A stretch of DNA of 64,000 bases, taken from Sphingobacteriales bacterium. GTDB taxonomy: Bacteria > Bacteroidota > Bacteroidia > Chitinophagales > JADIYW01. Below are positions 10,301 through 17,222 of this stretch, piece by piece (position 1 is the first letter of the stretch; every line of letters starts with the position of its first letter). The stretch lies in contig JADJYT010000004.1 of the NCBI GenBank assembly GCA_016719635.1, positions 186,001-250,000 on the forward strand, in the 5' to 3' direction. Below the pieces are notes generated by a model. The model saw only the letters and a program-made list of their open reading frames with translations. It was not told the origin of the DNA and ran no database searches. The position numbers and the translations under genes were made by a program.

Positions 10301-13296
10301 ATGGTACTACCGGTTCACTGACAAGAACAAATAAGTGTGCATGGGAAGAAGCCGGAGAGCCGAACACCAGCGATAATATTGGCGGTTCCGGTGATGATGT
10401 CACCTCCAACAATTATGATGAGACGGTATGGTTCTCATTTGTGCCTCCTGTTGATGGTGATATGACAATGCTGCTGGAACCAACAGGCGGAATCAATGGT
10501 GGTGTTAATTATGTATTGTATCAGGCTCCGGGCACTGCTGCCATTTCCTGCTCCGGTGATATTCCAACATGGACACAACTGACAGAGATAGCCAGTGGAA
10601 CGGGATTGGCATTAAATACCATTGGTACGACTGACCAGATTGTGGAAACATGGCCTTGTCTGAGAGCCAATAAACGCTATTATATTCAGGTAGACGGTAA
10701 TGATTTGATTGGTTCTAACGATGTGGGTAATTTCACTATCCAGCTCACGCACGTTTCCAAAACCACTCCGGTGAATGATAATATCTGCGGTATTGGTATA
10801 ACGTCGGCAACCGGCAACCTGGGTACATTTACCACTTCTGCTACAGCTACCGCAGCCGCACAGGATAACCGATGTGCGACACAGGAGATTGGTGAACCGG
10901 CCGTGAACGGACCGTATGATGATATCACAGACCCGGGCTACGACCATACGCTTTGGTATAAATTTGTGGCGAGCACCACAGATGGTACCTATTCAATCAG
11001 CATAACCAATGCCGGTGGTGATGTGATAAACGGTTACATCGGTTTGTATCGACAGGATGCAACGGTGTGCAGTGGCGTTACTCCTTCTTTTGGGAATCTG
11101 ACATTGGTGCATGAAACCCCGCTGGTAAACGGTGCAACCAATAACGAGACGATGAGTTTAGAATGCTGGGAAATTGAGGAAGGAAAAACCTATTACTTCC
11201 AGGTTCAGGGTTTTGACGGACTGCTGGGAAGTGATGTTGGTGACAATTTCAATGTTTCGGTGGTATTTACCTCCGGTTCGAATAATCCGGCTGATAATAT
11301 TTGTACTGCTCCTGCAGCAGCGATTGGAACTACTTATACAGCAGATAACAGATGCGCCACCACACAATCCGGTGAACCGAATATTTCACCATCGCCCCAG
11401 GATCCGTCAGACGGAGCTGATTATGATGAAACACTTTGGTATCAGTTTGTAGCACCTGCATCCGGGGAAGTCCGTTTAAATACATCTGCATATAGTCCGG
11501 GTACACTCACGTTAAGTGCCGATTTATATAGTGTTCCGACAGGATATAACTGCGGGGTTTCCGGATTTAACGGATTGGTGAGAGAAGATAATACCAATAC
11601 ATTAACGACACTTTCCACTGCCTGGGATTTGAGATGCCTGGTTCCCGGCAAAACCTATTATATGCGTTTTGATGGTAATGACGGTGTGCTGGGAATTCCG
11701 CCGGATAAAGGCACCTGGAATTTCAGTATAAACAATCTGGATGCGGCAACTTCATATCCAAGTGTCTTGAATGATGAACCGTGCGGTGCTGTTGACGTAA
11801 CACAGCATGTAAGGACTGCAGCACAGGGGCCGTGTACATCCGACGGACAATATTACACGGCAAATTACAGCATTCTAGATGCGGCGACAGATATAGACAG
11901 AGCTACCCGGTCGGTAACCGCATTGGGTTGTAACGGAGAATTGAATTGCAACGATTACTGGTTTAAATTTACCGTTCCATTGGATGCAACGGGAATCCGG
12001 ATTCAAGGAAACGATGAGTACCCGGTTGGTTCATTGTTTAATAATTCACACGAGCATATCGGTATTTACAGGTCTATCGGAGGAGGATGTGGCGGAACGT
12101 TACAACGTATTAATTGTGATGATGGAGGTTTAGGCGGTGATGTGGATTTATCCTTAGCGGCGTTCCCGGGAGAGACGCTTTTTGTACAGGTCTTTAATGA
12201 AAATGCTCCTGCATCACCGGCCAATTCGGCATTTGGTTTTTGTATTTCTGTTGACTGCCCGGCTAAAACAGCCTGTACAGCCAATAATTTAGTGTATAAC
12301 CAGTCTCAATGCTGGAATATGAATACGAATGGAGCCAACCTTTCTCCTCAGTATTATGATTGTTTGCCGGGGTCTAATAACTCGGTCAACTATCTGTCTT
12401 TTTCTACAGATTGTGATGGTACACCAGTTGATACGGTTACGGTTGTGTTTTCAGTCACTACCATTGGGTGTGGGACTACAGCCATGTCCATGTTCCGCGA
12501 TGAAACACCTTGCGTTGCACCAACAGGTCAGTATGACGATATTCTCATCAACTGCGCGGTCTTTGAGGAAGTAATGGGCGGGACTACCTCCACAAATTTC
12601 AACTCAACATTTATATTGCCGGCGTGTGCAACCTATATCATGCAGATTATCAGCGATGAAAATACTTCTGGTTGTGCGTCATCCGGACAAGTCGTTATTG
12701 TTAAGTCCACCTTGAATCCTACACAGATATTACCGGTGGAACTGACCATGTTTACCGGGTACAATAATGGAAGTGAAAATATACTGAACTGGACGACTGC
12801 CAGCGAATTGAACTCGCTTAAGTTTGAGGTGGAGAAAAGCACAGATGCCATCAACTTTGAGTACATAGGAGAAAGACCGGCTGCCGGAAATAGTAATTCA
12901 CCTAGAAATTATACATTAGATGATTTGTATCCTGTTTTAGGTAATAATTATTATAGATTAAAAATGATCGATATAGATGGACAATTTAAGTATTCTGAAA
13001 TTGTGGTTATAAAAGTTAACGAATTGAATCAGGTTTCAGATGGAATTGTATCAGTATATCCAAATCCAACTAATGATAAAGTGAATATTGTGTATCAATC
13101 CACTGAACAGCAAAAATTGAATTTGTTACTTTTCAATGCTATCGGACAGAATATGTATTCAAATAATTATGCTGTTAATTCAGGATTAAATACAATAACA
13201 ATTGACGCATCAGCATTTGCAAAAGGAATGTATATTATAGGTTTACAAAACACATCAAAAGGAAATAACTACCAGGCTAAATTTGTAAAAGAATAA
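4393..13296 (+). CDS. Giant modular secreted protein 1 with T9SS type A sorting domain
   Basis: A 2967-aa protein. A signal peptide ends near residue 26 (THNALG/Q). Residues 27-200 are an Asp/Cys-rich N-terminal domain that also begins giant 2. Residues about 200-2460 hold twelve tandem modules of roughly 150-230 aa. Each starts NDxICxA, then has (N)xCAT..GEP, (T/D)xxWYKF(T/V)xP, xxLALY, a Cys-x-x-P-(N/G)-x-T-Y-Y-I-Q-V-D-G segment and GxFxIxV. This pattern resembles the pre-peptidase C-terminal (PPC-like) beta-sandwich common in Bacteroidota surface proteins. A thirteenth, diverged module (about 2460-2620) follows, then an ordinary type A sorting region from about 2780 (LPVELTMFTGY, YPNPTNDKV, GMYIIGL, KFVKE). 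The protein should cross the outer membrane by T9SS and be anchored or released. Three to four cysteines per module suggest disulfides. Base composition drops sharply at about 12,890. Function is unknown; an adhesin or matrix role is inferred from architecture. Confidence 0.85.
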   Translation: MKNRYLQISSCFILFFLLGFTHNALGQKNLKLRIISVRYQQTSGTDCDDGACFAGNGKNDIAFDIDDGSDDVDETCHEGDNNTTDYTWNANFNPYDRNFDYACQWPSGNLNFIVEAWDRDVVPVVCPYDQCIGGGLANTTSDKICDVNITAAYPSSVSGIGVNQTLTCSATKNFDGGGNCGTTVTVVYRWEQTGNWRPQTSDDYICGAYNLGTLNSGATLSRNDFNNYGYSEEDICSSNEPNISDGDETIWLKFKTGPSPGTNINVDASGIGGSGSGGACIAGGTLFAWCKVYEGPDNLTGCPFTYSSNQFSQLSQVGNTGLDLSDIDIQCPKANQTYYIQVESCTPGVEFGCAALCDEGRFNLSVNDNGVKAGPDYICLPAGSSTVGIDGYMGTLNSSFDPRTTTGSATAWDNSDYDLAIFNQSTDCASQSKGCCNEPDNTTILSSLSKTVWYRFRTPAPDYPSAPALAQLAHTYKVLVERLGSSGTLTYPAVYVYEETNSGTVRVCPNSNGDYANLSFMDRDEIDPLNIFNGGNAEVRRLCLKANTNYFIQIDPVGISDRVDFNVKVVKDQFRPSDMICDAVDLGYITTNGLQTGVTTGVNWANNGPASKLGAAKFFGLPHTNKCTSAENGEPQASPGGPGTSGTHTATVWYKFTTGSNIPPDWIYWYENDNELSNANRGSVCIGLGFQSRVTFYKNITSYPCPVGGNLMAQDEMNIPGDLCDASTGIGFGAPCYADMFRLKCPEPNTTYYVQVEDFNALSICYEGQWSFDNGSYKITTASSLGGAPINDTICGAIDIGTVPNGGQLAPAAIYDNFCATPDLPWRADFTQSLDKDVWFRFNPPLSGSVRITAQSAPTGSPGIDDDLDMQVAIWEPILGDGTNAHCSDPRFLWTPIIAQDHGIQEATEESASSAFGPYYNIYNTCGNSVLCNEGNSLIATCLDPNKYYYIQVDGGDYFGCDLFDAGDCISGYFKLQVADAGLGLYNSANPPDVGTPFTTLGVPNATLRHDEPCFAQSLPVNASATAYGSLSWTNMTNRCATSINDPVPSEWSAQNASTDKTVWARFVAPASGKVKIRAENRSQLKGDEDYHDDINLQLALYQTANCFDKWRLTEVGNGNGFDGGLTETDFLNDDDYTGVCVPCVGICGYDEYYVGRCLIPGQTYYIMIDGDAGYTCGADVEDVEGDFRISVQALNGIPASTNDSICMAYNMTPISNVVGAVYNSPIAFNNECAGIDPSYEGSGKVAHTIAGTLFDFNVEHTLWFKFVAPSTGKVTIEAVEDGGTDDIDLGIAIFDIPSQNCADIQTGGFKFDDDYDPAVFGIASSDDEEITVSCLVPGRTYWVQVDGNRNLTTCGPAFSGTDCETGQFRMKITTLAADQTYASTVTYSSPATTSPGGNDMFCQAHQVVNAGGTYNSGNQNTYLHPGETINFHHNNRCATSERNEPEANGWDLNPFDSGTDPTVWYTFNTGPSLGPLRPGDITIRVTNPSGFCLDPDLDLYEYNGTFTAAACNLQAASNTQFSQILRIGEGKVFNILQPREEEIKITCPKPNTRYFLRVLGTSACPLFGDDMGEFDISIAMSNININFQTNDNICGATNVGSGTLASGGVLSLSNQNNICATQEIGEPNTSQGAVQNEPEYDETMWYKFTTGPNPGAVEVEVTSLVGIGGFFTVPSLAVYKYVPSGNNCSTTPFANLASLDDDIGFATLLGGITDFTAKVTLPCVSPNTTYYVQVDGADVSLFGFTFPGFTDNYYYDIDVRDLGSGTGRAPNDNLANAIPVDNIIPIDGMLPAGGTLTIGGHNRCATCENGEEGDYCGIDQTDHTAAFGAEDETVWYYFTTPSNPGTISITVADDPGVGGTFSPNFALYYNNGAAPNYRVTAAPSSSIIKEGSSNTATIPVSSVSGNYTCLLPDTKYYIQIDGNDVVPFTDDQNDFIVTVTDDNSGNPGPNVPTNYDLICSANVLTIPANGTTGSLTRTNKCAWEEAGEPNTSDNIGGSGDDVTSNNYDETVWFSFVPPVDGDMTMLLEPTGGINGGVNYVLYQAPGTAAISCSGDIPTWTQLTEIASGTGLALNTIGTTDQIVETWPCLRANKRYYIQVDGNDLIGSNDVGNFTIQLTHVSKTTPVNDNICGIGITSATGNLGTFTTSATATAAAQDNRCATQEIGEPAVNGPYDDITDPGYDHTLWYKFVASTTDGTYSISITNAGGDVINGYIGLYRQDATVCSGVTPSFGNLTLVHETPLVNGATNNETMSLECWEIEEGKTYYFQVQGFDGLLGSDVGDNFNVSVVFTSGSNNPADNICTAPAAAIGTTYTADNRCATTQSGEPNISPSPQDPSDGADYDETLWYQFVAPASGEVRLNTSAYSPGTLTLSADLYSVPTGYNCGVSGFNGLVREDNTNTLTTLSTAWDLRCLVPGKTYYMRFDGNDGVLGIPPDKGTWNFSINNLDAATSYPSVLNDEPCGAVDVTQHVRTAAQGPCTSDGQYYTANYSILDAATDIDRATRSVTALGCNGELNCNDYWFKFTVPLDATGIRIQGNDEYPVGSLFNNSHEHIGIYRSIGGGCGGTLQRINCDDGGLGGDVDLSLAAFPGETLFVQVFNENAPASPANSAFGFCISVDCPAKTACTANNLVYNQSQCWNMNTNGANLSPQYYDCLPGSNNSVNYLSFSTDCDGTPVDTVTVVFSVTTIGCGTTAMSMFRDETPCVAPTGQYDDILINCAVFEEVMGGTTSTNFNSTFILPACATYIMQIISDENTSGCASSGQVVIVKSTLNPTQILPVELTMFTGYNNGSENILNWTTASELNSLKFEVEKSTDAINFEYIGERPAAGNSNSPRNYTLDDLYPVLGNNYYRLKMIDIDGQFKYSEIVVIKVNELNQVSDGIVSVYPNPTNDKVNIVYQSTEQQKLNLLLFNAIGQNMYSNNYAVNSGLNTITIDASAFAKGMYIIGLQNTSKGNNYQAKFVKE
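4993..11769 (+). repeat. Twelve tandem PPC-like modules in giant protein 1
   Basis: Protein-level repeats encoded in one frame, average about 188 codons. They are recognisable by a recurring ICxA start, a central W-(Y/F)-x-F and a YY(I/V)QVDG-type element near the end. They are strongly diverged at DNA level, so recent expansion is not evident. Confidence 0.8.
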
Positions 13297-13320
13297 AAAT
13301 TGCATGAGATTTATTTTTGT

Positions 13321-13354
13321 AAAAAAACAGGCAATTTATTTGTCTGTTTTTTTT
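13321..13354 (+). terminator. Terminator after giant gene 1
   Basis: Stem AAACAGGCAA with TTGTCTGTTT (one G-T pair), loop of about five bases, followed by a run of T. It starts 25 bp after the giant-1 stop. Confidence 0.65.
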
Positions 13355-13481
13355 GCAAATGATCTGTAGGTATTTATAAAAAAATGTATGTCTGATTTTA
13401 CATCTTTACTACAGCAATAAATTCTAAGTAATCGATAAAGTACTGTTGTTGATTTTTTTTGTTTAGTAGAATAAAAAGTAC

Positions 13482-15332
13482 TTATTTGATTTTTATGGGT
13501 ACCGAATTTTCATTCAGACCGAATTTAACTGCTTTTCTGAAATATTCTTTAGCAGTCAAGGTGTCCCGCTCATTCAAATAATAATAGCCTAAATTTTCCT
13601 GTGCAGCAAAAATGGTAGAATCCTTACTTATTAAATCGGTGTTGAATGTTAGGCAATTTTCTTTGTCGTTCATTTCATAGTAAATTGTAGAAATATTGTT
13701 TATCAATAACTGAGAATTGTTTTGTAATCTCAAGCCGCTTTTGTAATAAAATATGGCACTGTCCATTTTCTTTAATGAGTAATAGGAGTCTCCTAAGAAT
13801 ACATAACTATCAATCTTCGAAGAATTATTTTTTACAGCGGTTTTAAAACAACGAATGGCCTGATCGGTTTGTTTATTTTGAAAATAATACTGACCTAAAA
13901 AGAGGTATAGTAAATGATTTTTAGGATAAACGCGAACACCTTTTTCTGCATAGTATATTGATTTTTCCAGGTAGGCCTTTCGTAATTCTTCATCTTTTTC
14001 TTTATCATATTCTTTGCCATATGCACCCGCTGCTATTCGCATGGCTTCATATGAATTATATAAACCAGGAGCATCGGTGTCAATCAGTGTTTTTAAGTTT
14101 TTCCATGCAGGAATTCGTAAAATACTCAACAAAGAAAATGGAATTATTATACTGAGAAGTATGAGATTTAAGTATTTTTCTTTATTAATAAATACTAAGA
14201 TTAAGTATAGAGAATAGGTGAGCAGTAAACAAAAAAACAGGTTGGCTATAAAGATATATCGGTCCGCAATGATACCTGCAACTGCGGTATAGAAATTTAA
14301 CGCATAGAAGGAAAGAATAAAAATTGCACTCAAAGATATGATTAAGTGCTTGTCTTGTTTTTTGATACCGGCAATTAATGCAATAATAAAACTTAAAACA
14401 ATAATAAGTCCGCCATAAAATGAAAAAGTATTGACAGATAAAACAGCAAAATAATTGTAACCATAATAATATTTATAACTGGTAACAGGGATCATTTTGG
14501 TAAAATAATAATAGACCGTGTTTACCAGTGCTATTACCCTGTTTTGTAATGTAAATGAAACAGCTAAAGGATTTTCAGTGAATGTTACTTTGCCAATCAA
14601 ATTATCAGTAGCAGACAGGTGAGAAAGCGCATTGTCTTTAATTAATGAGGCGATACTTATGAGTAAAAGTATAATTAAAAATGAAAGAATCGTATAAATT
14701 AATTTCTTTTCTTTCTTAAAAAAAAGTACATAAGCGACACATAGAATTAAAAAACCCAAAGCATCCATTTTTGAAAGAATTGCTATAATAGTGAATAGAA
14801 AAAATAAAAAGAGATTTATTGTTTTTCTATTTTGCAGTTCAATAAATTGTATAAAACAATAAAACGCAAGCATACCAAAGAGCATGCTTAATAAATTATC
14901 TCTGCATTTTAAACTGCACACCACTTCAGTATTTAACGGATGCACACAAAATAGCAATACAGCAAAAAAATACAACGTTGTATGTTTGTTGTCAAAAATG
15001 AATTTGAAAAGGCTAAGTGCAATACTGCATATAACATAAAAAAGAAAAACATTAATAGCATGTGAAACTGAAGGATTGATTTCACCGAATATGTACTGTT
15101 CAATTCCATAACTCAATAAAACAACAGGTCGATAGTCAGTCTTATTGTATGAAAGGTTAAATAAAGACCAAACATCTTGTAGGGTCGGCGTCTTGTTTGC
15201 AATGGTATTTAATATTATATCATCATCCAGATTAAATCCAAAGTAGATAGTTTTGTAATACAACAAAAAGCTGATAATCAATAATAAACAGTACTGAGCC
15301 TTAGTGTTTTTCAAATAATTAATGGAAATCAT
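13482..15332 (-). CDS. TMTC-like GT-C family membrane glycosyltransferase with C-terminal TPRs
   Basis: A 616-aa protein if started at the ATG at 15332 (MISINYLKN). The frame extends upstream to 15428, but that extension lacks a membrane-insertion pattern. The first helix is followed by an acidic triplet at residues 36-38 (FNLDDD) in the first external loop, as in GT-C enzymes that use lipid-linked sugars. YRPVVLLSYGIEQ, HPLNTEVVCSLKCRDNLLS and about ten further helices match the TMTC/DUF1736-type O-mannosyltransferase layout. After the last helix come TPR-like repeats (YPKNHLLYLFLGQYYF, SSKIDSYVFLGDSYYSLKK, NLGYYYLNE). The family transfers mannose to Ser/Thr of secreted proteins in animals; bacterial members are little characterised. 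It lies convergent to giant 1 and divergent from giant 2, in the most AT-rich part of the window. Protein glycosylation of the giants is inference from position. Confidence 0.72.
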   Translation of the reverse strand: MISINYLKNTKAQYCLLLIISFLLYYKTIYFGFNLDDDIILNTIANKTPTLQDVWSLFNLSYNKTDYRPVVLLSYGIEQYIFGEINPSVSHAINVFLFYVICSIALSLFKFIFDNKHTTLYFFAVLLFCVHPLNTEVVCSLKCRDNLLSMLFGMLAFYCFIQFIELQNRKTINLFLFFLFTIIAILSKMDALGFLILCVAYVLFFKKEKKLIYTILSFLIILLLISIASLIKDNALSHLSATDNLIGKVTFTENPLAVSFTLQNRVIALVNTVYYYFTKMIPVTSYKYYYGYNYFAVLSVNTFSFYGGLIIVLSFIIALIAGIKKQDKHLIISLSAIFILSFYALNFYTAVAGIIADRYIFIANLFFCLLLTYSLYLILVFINKEKYLNLILLSIIIPFSLLSILRIPAWKNLKTLIDTDAPGLYNSYEAMRIAAGAYGKEYDKEKDEELRKAYLEKSIYYAEKGVRVYPKNHLLYLFLGQYYFQNKQTDQAIRCFKTAVKNNSSKIDSYVFLGDSYYSLKKMDSAIFYYKSGLRLQNNSQLLINNISTIYYEMNDKENCLTFNTDLISKDSTIFAAQENLGYYYLNERDTLTAKEYFRKAVKFGLNENSVPIKIK

Positions 15333-15478
15333 AGGCCTTAGTAAAATTTGATGTGAATTTATTGTTAATTTTTTATTTAAACCGCACAACGGGTTGTTAA
15401 TTAAATAAAAAACTAGTAAATTTAACAAGTGTTTTTAATTTGTTCACTTTTGGTGGGCAACTTTTATAAATAGTTGGT

Positions 15479-16060
15479 ATGCATAGATTCTACACTTTAT
15501 TATTTTTAATACTTTTTTCTCAGGCTCAGGCAAAAATAAATGATGTTGCACTAAGTAAAGAACAATTTGATTCATTGCTGCAATTCAAAATAAAAAATAC
15601 CGATACCGGAAGTATAAAAATAGAAGCATTTATAAAATTTTACAAACAAAACCCTCAGTTGAATACTATTGATTCTTCGGATATTATTTCAATCGCCAAA
15701 CTACTTATTCAAAATAATTCGTTAACGTATAAAAATGACAGCCACCAGTTGATTTGTAATAAACTAAGCGAGGATATTATTAATTCTGATTTTAATAAAC
15801 GATGTTTGTTACTAGCAAAAGAACAACAAGCAGAGATTAGTGACTACTTTAAACAAAATTTAAAAAAATATTTACAGAACGAAATATTTAACTTTTACTA
15901 CAACAATAATGTACTTTCCTTTCTAGATAAGCAATCATATGTGGAAGTATTGAAACCGGCTGCACTAATTGATTTATTAGAAAAACAAAAGGCGGAACGT
16001 TTTTTAAACGAATTAACCTTTGTCATTAAAAATTCAAAACACAATTTATTTAACCAATAA
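15479..16060 (+). CDS. Small secreted protein upstream of giant protein 2, function unknown
   Basis: A 193-aa protein with a signal peptide ending near residue 18 (FSQAQA/K). The mature part is rich in Lys, Asn, Ile and Leu and looks mostly alpha-helical (for example EIFNFYYNNN, ALIDLLEKQKAERFL). No family is recognised. Two cysteines (CNK, KRCLL) are present. Its stop is only 4 bp before the ATG of giant 2 at 16065, so the two are almost certainly co-translated. It lies in the AT-rich block. The parallel with the gene at 3832, a small secreted protein directly before a giant one, is the only hint about function. Confidence 0.75.
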   Translation: MHRFYTLLFLILFSQAQAKINDVALSKEQFDSLLQFKIKNTDTGSIKIEAFIKFYKQNPQLNTIDSSDIISIAKLLIQNNSLTYKNDSHQLICNKLSEDIINSDFNKRCLLLAKEQQAEISDYFKQNLKKYLQNEIFNFYYNNNVLSFLDKQSYVEVLKPAALIDLLEKQKAERFLNELTFVIKNSKHNLFNQ

Positions 16061-16064
16061 TGCT

Positions 16065-17222
16065 ATGGAAAATTTTTACAAAATATTGTTTTTACTCCTG
16101 ACAATTTTGGTTTTCCATTCAGCTCAGGCTCAAAAAACACTCAGAATCAGGGTTTCAGAAACCTATAAAAATGGTGTAACGGATTGTGATGGAAATGATG
16201 ATGAAAAAGAATGGCTGTTCACCAACAATTCAGTTTGTATAGAAAGAGACGGTGATGTAGTAACCATGCAGGACGCCCGAGACGTTACTTTATTTGGTAC
16301 TAATACCTATTATTCTTTAGAGTGTTATCCAACATCCTACACCATTACTTTCAAAGGTCAGGAGGATAACGGTCTATCTAATTGCGATGAGGAATGCGGA
16401 GGGCAATGGATAGGGACAGCAAGAACTATTCAAACAACCGCGGGAACATATACCAGCTGGGATGATGTATCTATGGCAACGAATTGCGGCGGTTGTTCTG
16501 CAAATGTTACGTATCGGTACGATGCTCAACAAATTGTTTCAGGAAATTTTTCCGGTGGAAATTTAGATGGCTCCGGTAATGTAACTAATAAAACATGTGC
16601 AAGTGCGATTTATTTAGGCAACACAACCGGCACTCCGCGAACTAATGATGTCACGCAATGTACAGAATCCTGGTACTATTTTGATAATACAGCCACTGCA
16701 CAAACCCTAACTTTCGACCCTAGCCAAAATGGTTCTTACGTTACTGTCTGGTATTCAGGCACTAATTCTTGTTCAGATTTATGTCAGGTAGCAGAAGGTA
16801 GCGGCGCTGCCACGGTTAATGGTCCTGTTGTAGGCAGATATTATGTTCGATTAGGGTCAAGCGGTGGTGGCAATACAAATTTAGCGGTTTCTCGAGCAGG
16901 AACCGCATCAAATAATAATGTTCAGCATGCAACTTCATTTTCTTTAAGCCCTGGTGGAACTTATACAAGTAGTTTTAATAACAGCTCATATAATAATCAA
17001 CAATATGAAGGCTTGCCACATGGCGCTTATAATACTGCATGGTATACATTTACAACTCCTGCTGGTGGACTAACAAGTTTAACAGCTTCTCAATCTGAAA
17101 GTGGGAATGATAATACTATTGTTGCTATATACAGTAAAAGTTCCAGTAATTGTTTCTTTGGTAACCTTTCTTTACTTGCTCCAATTATGAGTGTATTAGT
17201 TCAAGTACTTCAGCAACTATAA
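16065..17222 (+). pseudogene. Giant modular secreted protein 2, 5' fragment before a frameshift
   Basis: The start is the ATG at 16065 (MENFYKILFLL), giving a signal peptide ending HSAQA/Q; the frame is open further upstream, but that part overlaps the preceding gene. After cleavage, KTLRIRVSETYKNGVTDCDGND parallels the first mature residues of giant 1. Residues to about 175 form the Cys/Asp-rich N-terminal domain, followed by a short module (KTCASAIYLG, RYYVRLG) and the first half of a full module (TAWYTFTTPAGG, FFGNLSLL). The frame then runs into TAA at 17220. The expected continuation (ACSNYECISSS..INCLPGNTTYYIQFG) is present in the next frame from 17165, so one base appears to be missing around 17168-17176, beside a T-run. 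Restoring it gives one gene of 3223 codons to 25735. Sequencing error and true mutation cannot be told apart here. Confidence 0.75.

Noticed and set aside
17160..17180. Programmed -1 ribosomal frameshift in giant gene 2
   Set aside because: No X-XXY-YYZ slippery heptamer in the right phase and no following stem or pseudoknot were seen; a missing base explains the data more simply.
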